From assembly GCA_046537975.1 (NCBI GenBank), contig JBKHJR010000003.1:1-64000 (forward strand): 64,000 nucleotides of DNA, written 5' to 3'. This document shows, piece after piece, positions 52,853 through 59,999 of the stretch. This DNA is from JAWLDV01 sp046537975. GTDB lineage: Bacteria > Desulfobacterota > Desulfobulbia > Desulfobulbales > SURF-16. Each line of letters opens with the position of its first letter. Position 1 is the stretch's first letter. Below the pieces are notes generated by a model. That model did not search any database, was not told where the DNA came from, and saw only the letters and a program-made list of their open reading frames with translations. A program made the position numbers and the translations under genes.

Positions 52853-54157
52853 TTATCTGCGGGCAAACAGGGCGGACAGGGCCAGCAGCAGGGTAACGGC
52901 AAAAAAAGAGAAAAGCAGAGCCAGTTCCCGGCCAATAGAGACCAGACCGGTCTGCCGGACCAATATATCGTGAAAAGCGGCCAGGCTCCAGCCCAAGGGT
53001 GAGATTACACTGATATCCTGCATGAAATCAGGCATGGCGTAAACCGGAACCATGACTCCTCCTATTGCCGCAGCCAGGACCACGGCGATGGCTCCCAGCA
53101 TGGAGGCCTGTTCAAAACTGCGGCAGACCGCACCCAGCAGGATCCCGAAGCCTATGGCTGCCAGGGAGCTGCCCAGGACAATGAGAATAACGGCAAGGGC
53201 CTGTCCCGGCTCAATTATAAAAGGGGTGGTTCCCAGCCAGGGCAGCAGAAAACGGCCCAGAATAACGATCAGACCGAACTGGCAGAAACAGATGATCAGG
53301 TAAGCAAACACCTTACCGCCCATAAAGGTAAAAGGGGAAACAGGCAGACTCAAAAGCCTGATCCAGACCCCTGAACCCCTTTCCCTCAGCAGGGAACCGG
53401 CCAGAGGCACCACCACAAAAAACATACCGAATAGAGCCCAGGCCGGAACATTCTGCTGGACTGCATCGGGGATCTGCAGGACCCCCCGGCCTGAGGCGGC
53501 CCTGCCCTCCAGTCTGATCAGGGGCTCGGCCCCCCAGTCCGGTTCAGCGGAGGTCATTTCCTTCATGGTGTCGGGGACGGGATAACCGGCCTCCTGAAAA
53601 CCGGCCTGCAGTGCAGCGGAAAAGGCCTTTATCTTTTCCTCCACTTCGTACTCCAACAAGACAAGGCGGAAGACAGTCAGCATGTTCCGGCGAAAGCCCG
53701 GAGAAACCGTGGGATCAAAATAGACCGGAAGCTCCGGCAGAGCGGCGGTCTCAATTCTACCCCCTTTATTCATTACGCTCTGGACCTGTCTCTTCGCTTG
53801 CCGGCTCACGGTCCGGCTTGTTCCCTCTGGTATCAAAAGACAGAGCTGATAACGGCCTTCAGCCACCATCTTTAAGGCCTTCTTTTTTTCCAGGTCCTGG
53901 TTATCCGAACCGCTGATCATCCGGACCCGGCTGTTTTCCTCCAGACGATTTTTAAGCCGTTCCCCCAGTCCCCGGCGCTCCTGATCAACAAGAAGGACCG
54001 AAGTGCTGCTCTCTCCCATTATCTTCAGGACATTCTGCTGAACCAGGGTAATCACCACCACCAGGACCGCGGGCATCAGAAAAAGAACCAGCAGCCCGGC
54101 CCGGTCCCGCCGGAGCAGAAGGATTTCCTTCCAGATTGTTGTCCCTAACCTAATCAT
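52853..54157 (-). CDS. ABC-2 type exporter permease
   Basis: A protein of 434 residues from ATG 54157, whose start overlaps the ATPase stop by 8 nt; the longer ORF start at 54196 lies further inside the ATPase gene. Layout is typical of ABC-2 permeases: N-terminal helix (LGTTIWKEILLLRRDRAGLLVLFLMP), a long extracytoplasmic domain (about 45-230) and five helices to the C-terminus, with LRERGSGVWIRLLSLPVSPF as the coupling element before the TM block. It likely exports or flips the product of the locus. Confidence 0.88.
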   Translation of the reverse strand: MIRLGTTIWKEILLLRRDRAGLLVLFLMPAVLVVVITLVQQNVLKIMGESSTSVLLVDQERRGLGERLKNRLEENSRVRMISGSDNQDLEKKKALKMVAEGRYQLCLLIPEGTSRTVSRQAKRQVQSVMNKGGRIETAALPELPVYFDPTVSPGFRRNMLTVFRLVLLEYEVEEKIKAFSAALQAGFQEAGYPVPDTMKEMTSAEPDWGAEPLIRLEGRAASGRGVLQIPDAVQQNVPAWALFGMFFVVVPLAGSLLRERGSGVWIRLLSLPVSPFTFMGGKVFAYLIICFCQFGLIVILGRFLLPWLGTTPFIIEPGQALAVILIVLGSSLAAIGFGILLGAVCRSFEQASMLGAIAVVLAAAIGGVMVPVYAMPDFMQDISVISPLGWSLAAFHDILVRQTGLVSIGRELALLFSFFAVTLLLALSALFARR

Positions 54158-54905
54158 CGCGGAGTTTCCTGCCGGTAAAATGGAAAAAAAGTTCACTCAG
54201 ATCGGCACAGCCGGCCTGCTTTTCCAGTTCAGCCGGAGGGCCGGTGGCTATTATCCTGCCCTGGTCGATAACCGCTACCCGGTCACAGTTCTGTTCCGCC
54301 TCTTCCATGTAATGGGTGGTATAGATCAGGGTGGTCCCGGTCCGGCGCAGATCCACCAGACGGTCCAGGATCAGCTGCCTGGACTGGGCGTCGATCCCCA
54401 CCGTGGGTTCATCCAGGATAAGGAGGCGGGGGCTGTGCAGGAGGGCGGCGGCAAGGTTCAACCTTCTTTTCATGCCACCGGAAAAGGAATCCACGGTACG
54501 CTCCGCCTGGCCGCTCAGACCGGTGAGCTCAAGACAATCCGCAATCCTGTTATCAAGGTTCCGGCCCTTCAGGCCCTGGAGCCTGCCGAAAAAGGTCAGG
54601 TTTTCCCTGCCGGTCATCTCGGCATAAAGGGCGATGTCCTGGGGAACCAGACCGATATCCTTCTTGAACTTTCCGGACTTGCCGGAAAGCCGATTCCCCA
54701 GCAGGTTAACTTCTCCGCGGTCCGGCCGCAAGACCCCGGCCAGGATGGAGATCGCCGTGGTCTTGCCCGCGCCGTTGGGCCCCAGGAGGCCGAAACACTC
54801 CCCGGACCTGACGGTCAGATCAATATCGTTTAAGGCCGGCCGGCTGCTCCGGGGATACTGTTTGCTTAAGGATCGGGCCTCAACTACGTTTTCCTTTTGC
54901 TCCAT
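54150..54905 (-). CDS. ABC-2 exporter ATP-binding protein
   Basis: A protein of 251 residues from ATG 54905. Walker A GPNGAGKTTAISIL, signature SFSGGMKRRLNLAAAL, Walker B LLILDEPTVGIDAQ and switch histidine TTHYMEEAEQ are all intact. The ATG lies 17 nt downstream of the BtrH-like stop; a longer frame start at 55049 lies inside that gene and is rejected. It works with the permease that follows. Confidence 0.93.
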   Translation of the reverse strand: MEQKENVVEARSLSKQYPRSSRPALNDIDLTVRSGECFGLLGPNGAGKTTAISILAGVLRPDRGEVNLLGNRLSGKSGKFKKDIGLVPQDIALYAEMTGRENLTFFGRLQGLKGRNLDNRIADCLELTGLSGQAERTVDSFSGGMKRRLNLAAALLHSPRLLILDEPTVGIDAQSRQLILDRLVDLRRTGTTLIYTTHYMEEAEQNCDRVAVIDQGRIIATGPPAELEKQAGCADLSELFFHFTGRKLRDD

Positions 54906-54921
54906 GGATGCCGACTCCGCT

Positions 54922-55941
54922 CTAACCGGTAAAGGAAAGAAGTTCCTGATAGACCCCGGCTTCCCGGCGGGCGCAGTCTTCCAGGATGTCGGCCATCCTG
55001 TCATAGCTGTCTTCCTCCCCTGCCCTGCCCTTGCAGATACGGGCGGCAATCACGGCGAATTCCCGCCAGCGGTCTCCCGCTTCAGTCAGCCGGCGGGAGC
55101 ATTGGAGCAGTTTATCATCGGAGTAGATCTCCGCCGCCTCCTGCAAAAAAGCGGCATAAATGAAACGAAAACCCCCGCCTCCGGTGCCGATCTCCTCCTG
55201 CATCCTGACCACCTGCCCCAGGATAAGGGCTGCTTTTTCCCGGCCCGAACGCCGGGGCCATTTTCTCATCCTGGAGGCCAGGAACCTGATACCCCTCACC
55301 CCTATCAAAGGAACAGGGGCCTTCACCATCATTTTGCAGACATGCCTGATCCCGTCCGCCACACCCCTGCTGTATTCGGCACAGGAAGGTACCCGGTCCG
55401 GGAAATACATCCTCCCTTTGGGGGCCAGAGGCCCTTTGGCAAAACGGGCCCTTGCCAGATCCTCTGCGGAGCAGACCACCGGGGATGGAAAAACCGGGTC
55501 GCTTATGAGATAGTCGCTGCCCCGCCTGCCATACACCACCAGATTGTGGGCATTGAAGTGAAACCGGAAAGAACGGGGAAAATAGGGGAGCCAGAACACC
55601 CCGGTCTGCAGGCCCACCGGTATGTTGGCGGCAAGGGCCCGGTCCAGGGCGGCCATTGCTTTTCCGGGACTGGAAAACTTCTCTTCTCTGACCCTGAATC
55701 CCACATTGCGGGCAACTCTCTTCAGGATGCTGCCGGCGGCACTGCGATAGGTAATAAGAGGTAGTCCGTTTATATAAATAAAGGGGAAGTAGCCGAAAAA
55801 AAGCCCTCCCCCCATACCGAAGACCATGGCCTCGGAAACGGGAAGTCCCTGATGCTGCATCAGGTTGGCGACCACCCCGCTCTCGCAGTGGGCGGTCTGC
55901 CGGTGATGAAAATCTATGGTTATGTCACCATCCTCACTCAA
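54922..55941 (-). CDS. BtrH-like acyl-ACP transferase (BtrH_N/C39-like) protein
   Basis: A protein of 339 residues. Residues 10-190 resemble the BtrH N-terminal domain, a papain/C39-like fold: the cysteine motif HCESGVVANLMQHQG (Cys19), the histidine strand FRFHFNAHNLVVYG and the downstream YLISDPVFPSPV. The C-terminal half is all-alpha and matches the domain paired with it. BtrH moves an acyl group from an ACP to an amine in butirosin biosynthesis; here it may move the acyl chain from one of the ACPs to an unknown acceptor. The start is a TTG overlapping the preceding stop (TTGA), so initiation is uncertain. Confidence 0.8.
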   Translation of the reverse strand: MSEDGDITIDFHHRQTAHCESGVVANLMQHQGLPVSEAMVFGMGGGLFFGYFPFIYINGLPLITYRSAAGSILKRVARNVGFRVREEKFSSPGKAMAALDRALAANIPVGLQTGVFWLPYFPRSFRFHFNAHNLVVYGRRGSDYLISDPVFPSPVVCSAEDLARARFAKGPLAPKGRMYFPDRVPSCAEYSRGVADGIRHVCKMMVKAPVPLIGVRGIRFLASRMRKWPRRSGREKAALILGQVVRMQEEIGTGGGGFRFIYAAFLQEAAEIYSDDKLLQCSRRLTEAGDRWREFAVIAARICKGRAGEEDSYDRMADILEDCARREAGVYQELLSFTG

Positions 55942-56354
55942 TTATCATATACCCCTTTGAGCAGTTCCCAGTTGGCCAGTTGCTCCGTTGTGACGGAAAA
56001 AACAGCGGCATAGCGCTTAAGAATCCCGGGTTTAAGCCTATTGAAAAAAGCCGGCCGCAGATGAAGCTTTACCCGCCAGCGGGAAAGACCGCAATAACGG
56101 GCCAGCAGGGTTGTATCCATCTGATTGACCGCCATGTAATAAAGCAGGGGGCTGGCCCGGCCCTTTTCCACTTTCTCCCGGGCCCGGGCACTCTCCTTCT
56201 CAATAGCCTCCCAGGCCTGGCGGTTCACCACATTCACCGCCTCCCAGCCTTTACTGGGTGTTAATTCATAAGAACCGTTATCATTGACCGCATAACGTAT
56301 TTCACTAACCCCTTCGGTAATGCCGGTTTCCTGGGGGACTTCCTCTTTTTTCAT
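55938..56354 (-). CDS. Small protein with a possible C-terminal helix-turn-helix
   Basis: A protein of 138 residues. An acidic N-terminus (EIRYAVNDNGSYELTPSKGWEAVNVVN) precedes a helical segment with LLARYCGLSRWRVKLHLRP and KPGILKRYAAVFSVTTEQL, which has the spacing of an XRE-like helix-turn-helix. It could be a DNA-binding regulator of this operon or a structural partner. No family was firmly recognised. It overlaps the BtrH-like gene by 4 nt and lies 2 bp after the lipoprotein gene. Confidence 0.6.
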   Translation of the reverse strand: MKKEEVPQETGITEGVSEIRYAVNDNGSYELTPSKGWEAVNVVNRQAWEAIEKESARAREKVEKGRASPLLYYMAVNQMDTTLLARYCGLSRWRVKLHLRPAFFNRLKPGILKRYAAVFSVTTEQLANWELLKGVYDN

Positions 56355-56356
56355 TA

Positions 56357-56947
56357 TCAGTCCCGGATTTCCCTCACCTTGTCATCATCATTGAAGCGGA
56401 CTTCAATGGTATCAAACCGGTTCTTCCAGAATTTCCAGACGTCGGAGTCAAGGGAACTGGTTCCGGTTTCCGGCGGGTGTCCCCAGCTGACCAGGACCGC
56501 TTCCCTGGACATGCCCAATACCACGTCCCCTGTTTTGATGGCCTCTTTCTCTTTACCGGTCATGCCTTGGGTCATCTCCTCAAAACTCCGGGAAGTGAGA
56601 AGCCGGTCCATGTAATCCTGGGCGCTTATCCCGGGATGATGCTTGGGATTAAAATAGGCATAGTACGTCTGGTTATCCTCCACTCCGGTAAAGGACACCA
56701 CCGGATAACCGCTTTTCTTGCCCAGCTTGATATTCTTGACCCTGGTCCCCGCCGGGATAAGACGCCCCACCTGGTAACCGGTGGACCAGATCTCCCCGTT
56801 CTCTATCCAGACATTATGGGCCAGATATTTCCGGGTGTCGGCGGACAGTTCCTTGGTCCACTTCGCCTTTCCGCACCCCTGATTGCCCAGGATTAACAGA
56901 AATGCTGCGGCCACCAGAATGAGATTTGCTAAAAGTTTACTTTTCAT
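56357..56947 (-). CDS. Predicted lipoprotein with SmpA/OmlA-like end
   Basis: A protein of 196 residues with lipoprotein signal peptide; lipobox NQGC places the modified cysteine at about 25. The middle has WIENGEIWSTGYQVGRLIPAGTRVKNIKLG, a beta-rich stretch, and the end (about 140-196) KTGDVVLGMSREAVLVSWGHP and IEVRFNDDDKV resembles the BamE/SmpA lipoprotein fold. It lies between the radical SAM gene (84 bp away) and the small HTH-like gene, within the minus-strand operon. Possibly a periplasmic or outer-membrane export partner. Confidence 0.7.
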   Translation of the reverse strand: MKSKLLANLILVAAAFLLILGNQGCGKAKWTKELSADTRKYLAHNVWIENGEIWSTGYQVGRLIPAGTRVKNIKLGKKSGYPVVSFTGVEDNQTYYAYFNPKHHPGISAQDYMDRLLTSRSFEEMTQGMTGKEKEAIKTGDVVLGMSREAVLVSWGHPPETGTSSLDSDVWKFWKNRFDTIEVRFNDDDKVREIRD

Positions 56948-57031
56948 AATTACCTCCTCAACTGTTTTTGTTCAGAGTCATATCTCTCATACAGTTTATA
57001 GTTCAAGGAGTACAATTTCCAGTCCAAATAC

Positions 57032-58519
57032 TCAGGGCTTATCTCTGCCGGGCTCACTATTAAGCTCCGGGGCCCGGGAGCCCAGTCTCCTGTTGCTCCT
57101 GGCAAATTTCAGGAAATCCAGGCCGTTTTTCAGAAACCGCCGCCAGCTGTCCGGGGAGTGATAAAGCATGGCCGCATACCCCAGGAGAACCCGGGGCCTC
57201 TTGAAGTGCTTTCTGTAAAAATCAATGAACAGTTCATCCAGACGCTCGCGGCTCAAGCCTTCAGGAATAAAGAGAAAACTCATACAGTCCATGCCCTGCC
57301 AGTCTTCGGTAAACTCCCCCAGTTCATGGATCTTATTATACAAGGGGGAGCCGGGAAAAGGAGTGAACTTGGCCAGGTTAAAATCATCGATGGGCAGGGA
57401 AAAGACATAATCCATGCTCTTTTTTATGCTCTCCTCGGTTTCCCCGGGCAGTCCCATCATCAAAAGTCCTTTGGTGCGGATACCGTGTTTCTTGATGAGC
57501 CGGATCTTTTCGGCCAGCATTCCCAGGTCGGCATTCTGCCGGTGCCTGGCCAGGAGATTCTCATCTCCGGTTTCAATCCCCAGACTGATCATCCAGCAGC
57601 CCCCCTTCTTCATCAGGGCCAGCAGCTCAGAATCGATGTGTTCCGCCCTGACCGCGCAGTTAAAGGTCATGCCCAGGGGGTGCTCGATCAACTTGGTCAT
57701 GAGCTCTTCCACCCGTTCCCGTTTGAAAGTGAACTGGTCATCGTAGAAGTTGATATGTTTGATATTGAAGCGCTGCTTCAGATGCAGCATGTGTTGATAA
57801 AGATATTCGGCGGAGTTGTAGCGGAAAGTGCGGCGGAAAACCGAACGGTCGCAGTAGCTGCAGGCATAAGGACAGCCCCGGCTGGAGGTACAGCTGGTGT
57901 TGGGGGTCCGGGGGTAGTTGAAGATGGGCAGGGTGTAGGTCTCCGGATAACCGGCCAGCTTCTCATAGGCCGGAAAGGGCAAAGAGTCCAGATCCAGCTG
58001 GGGCTCCCGGTAGCCGCTAAAGAATGGTTCCCCCTCCCTGCGGAAGATGATCCCCGGGATCTTTTCCAATTCTCCGCCCTCGCTTCTTATGAGTTCCCTG
58101 AGGGTCTCCTCCCCCTCACCGGCAACGATAACATCCACCTCCGGATAGTCGGTCAGAAGCTGCTCCCTGAGAGCGGAGACATGGGGTCCCCCGAAAACCG
58201 TCTTGATTCCGGGCATTATTCCGCGGGCCATTGCCGCCAGCCTGACCCCGTCCAGGAAACTGGAGGTGGTGCAGCTGAAACCGATAAAGGCGGGCTTATG
58301 GGAGACAAGGTACTCCCTGATAAGCCTGTCGCTCTCCGGCCTGGCATAACAGTCGATTATATCAGCCCTGATTCCTTCCTGTTCCAGGTAAGAGGCAATG
58401 CCGGCCAGCCCCAGAGGAGGCATGATATTTGCCATCCGGGAAATATCATGCCCGGCGGCTGCAGCCTGATAACCCAGGGGGTGGACCAGCAGTATCCGGC
58501 GGTAATCCAGTTTATTCAT
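57032..58519 (-). CDS. Radical SAM protein with N-terminal B12-binding-like region (4)
   Basis: A protein of 495 residues. The N-terminal domain (1-150) is a B12-binding-type Rossmann fold (RRILLVHPLGYQ, PPLGLAGIASYLEQEGI, IKTVFGGPHVSALREQLL, DVIVAGEGEETLREL). The radical SAM motif is RGCPYACSYCDRSV with cysteines 216, 220 and 223, followed by a BchE/HpnJ-like barrel (INFYDDQFTFKRERVEEL, then GLLMMGLPGETEESI and FTPFPGSPLYNKI). No DxHxxG motif is visible. It is the second gene of the minus-strand operon, after ketosynthase 3 by 56 bp. Confidence 0.9.
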   Translation of the reverse strand: MNKLDYRRILLVHPLGYQAAAAGHDISRMANIMPPLGLAGIASYLEQEGIRADIIDCYARPESDRLIREYLVSHKPAFIGFSCTTSSFLDGVRLAAMARGIMPGIKTVFGGPHVSALREQLLTDYPEVDVIVAGEGEETLRELIRSEGGELEKIPGIIFRREGEPFFSGYREPQLDLDSLPFPAYEKLAGYPETYTLPIFNYPRTPNTSCTSSRGCPYACSYCDRSVFRRTFRYNSAEYLYQHMLHLKQRFNIKHINFYDDQFTFKRERVEELMTKLIEHPLGMTFNCAVRAEHIDSELLALMKKGGCWMISLGIETGDENLLARHRQNADLGMLAEKIRLIKKHGIRTKGLLMMGLPGETEESIKKSMDYVFSLPIDDFNLAKFTPFPGSPLYNKIHELGEFTEDWQGMDCMSFLFIPEGLSRERLDELFIDFYRKHFKRPRVLLGYAAMLYHSPDSWRRFLKNGLDFLKFARSNRRLGSRAPELNSEPGRDKP

Positions 58520-58575
58520 GTCCGATTATACTCTTCCTGTCTTTTTATAAGTTTTTTTATCCCCGAAACCTGCGG

Positions 58576-59661
58576 CTATCCATCTGTCCCGGCCTCGATT
58601 AACAGGGCTGCATTTATACCGCCAAAACCGGAGTTGCAGGTCAGGATAGAAGGATATTGAAGGGCCTGTTCCCTTACTCCGGAAACCGGCCAATGCTCTT
58701 TTTCCGGAACAGCCAGTCCCGCAGTGGGCGGAATCTTTCCCTCCCGGAGGGCCTTAACCGCCAGAGCTGCTTCAATAACCCCGGCCGCTCCCAGGGTGTG
58801 GCCGATACTTCCCTTGACTGAATGAATCGGGACTCCTCCCTCAAACAGGCTATCCATAGCCACCATTTCCATGGCATCATTATAAACCGTCCCGGTACCA
58901 TGGGCATTGACCGCCCCCACTTTTCGGCTGCCATACTCAATTGCCTGCTCGACGGAACTAATCAGGCCCCCGGCCTCCCGGCAGGGAGCGGTAATATGCC
59001 GGGCATCGCAGGCAGCCCCCCAGCCCTGCAACAGAGGGGAGGAGCTATCCCCTGCAGTCAGGAGAAGATAACCGGCCCCTTCCCCCAGGGACAAACCGTC
59101 CCGATCCCGGTCAAAAGGCCGGGCCCCCTCCCGGGACAGGGCATGCAGCCTGGAAAAACCGGCCTGAACAAATCTGCCTGCCAGATCAAGGCCCACCACC
59201 AAAACAGACTGGGCCTCCCCGCTTTTGATCTGCTGGGCCGCGTTTATAACAGCCAGGGTCCCTGAGGCGCAGGCGGCACTGACCGTGAGCGGCCGGCCCA
59301 CGGTACCCGCCTTCCCGGCGATGATCCCGCCCAGATCCCAGGGCTGGCCCTCCCAATGGTCCGGTTCCGGAGCAAGGAGCTCATCAGAGGCACCTTTGGT
59401 GGTGGCTGCAACCAGACCGGTATTTTCAGGGAGAACGGGCAGATCAGCCATAAGCCGGTTCAACAGGTGGTCCAACCTCTCCCCGCTACCCGGACTCCCC
59501 TCCAGATCAGGGATCAAGGCAGCCGGCCAACGGGCCAGATCCTCATCCAGACCCTTCCGGGTAATGGCGGATCGCCCCTGCCTAAGTCCCTGCCAGGTGC
59601 TTTCCAGATCCCCCAGCGCCGTCACCACACCGGCAGCCTCAATCGTTATCTTACCAGTCAT
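58576..59661 (-). CDS. Beta-ketoacyl-ACP synthase (FabF/FabB type) (3)
   Basis: A ketosynthase of 361 residues, about 50 shorter than the other two because loops in the first 120 residues are reduced. The triad is complete: Cys131 (SAACASGTLAVINA), His254 (NAHGTGTVYND) and His288 (SVKGSIGHTLGAAG). It is the first gene of the minus-strand arm, read from a good promoter, with a 9-bp direct repeat overlapping the -35 box. Its pairing with ACP 3 in the same operon suggests a separate condensation step from the plus-strand arm. Confidence 0.93.
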   Translation of the reverse strand: MTGKITIEAAGVVTALGDLESTWQGLRQGRSAITRKGLDEDLARWPAALIPDLEGSPGSGERLDHLLNRLMADLPVLPENTGLVAATTKGASDELLAPEPDHWEGQPWDLGGIIAGKAGTVGRPLTVSAACASGTLAVINAAQQIKSGEAQSVLVVGLDLAGRFVQAGFSRLHALSREGARPFDRDRDGLSLGEGAGYLLLTAGDSSSPLLQGWGAACDARHITAPCREAGGLISSVEQAIEYGSRKVGAVNAHGTGTVYNDAMEMVAMDSLFEGGVPIHSVKGSIGHTLGAAGVIEAALAVKALREGKIPPTAGLAVPEKEHWPVSGVREQALQYPSILTCNSGFGGINAALLIEAGTDG

Positions 59662-59999
59662 CCCCCAGCTCCCTGCATCGAATTACCATTAATTCCGAGC
59701 ACCGCCATTCATACCTGCTCAATTAATCTCCAAGAACATCTTTGTCAATTAATGTTGCAATTAATGTCAGTTTTTCTTGCTTACCACCTCAGCATTCATT
59801 AAATTCACTTCTCAATCTTATCTTGACAGGGTCAGTTAAATTGCTCAAAAATAATATCAAAGATCAATTTTAGGGATCTGTCGCTATTCAAAATTCTCGA
59901 TCAGATATATTTGCGCAAAAACTCGGACAAATGGTTGGATATCCGGCGTGAGCCGGCTTAGGGATACCACCAGTAATTAAATGGAGGAGCAGGACAGTC
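59662..59999. other. Divergent region between the biosynthetic operon and gap
   Basis: It contains the minus-strand promoter with its direct repeat, and on the plus strand TTGACA at 59823-59828 without a good -10. Just before gap the transcript can fold: TGGT and TATCC (59932-59944) with GGATA and ACCA (59962-59972), interrupted by bulges, enclosing GGC-GTGA-GCC. This may be a leader structure of the glycolysis operon; GGAGGAG is the gap ribosome site. Confidence 0.45.
59720..59748 (-). promoter_or_regulatory. Promoter of the minus-strand biosynthetic operon
   Basis: On the minus strand TTGACA (59748-59743) and TAATTG (59725-59720) are exactly 17 bp apart, with the predicted start about 50 bp before the ketosynthase 3 ATG. 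A direct repeat of CAATTAATG at 59746-59754 and 59758-59766 (plus-strand sense, 12-bp period) overlaps the -35 and lies just upstream, a likely binding site for an activator. Confidence 0.65.

Noticed and set aside
54634..55764. 376-codon plus-strand open frame
   Set aside because: It runs antisense to the ABC ATPase and BtrH-like genes, both with clear family motifs; no domain was recognised in it.
57158..58660. 500-codon plus-strand open frame
   Set aside because: It is antisense to the fourth B12-type radical SAM gene, whose motifs are intact; the open frame follows from GC-rich codon structure and resembles no protein.
33151..59661. Calling the locus a standard aryl-polyene or ladderane cluster
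   Set aside because: Key aryl-polyene genes (ketoreductase, dehydratases, MMPL-type exporter, thioesterase) are absent and five radical SAM genes are present; I saw no ladderane-specific desaturase either. Only resemblance is claimed.
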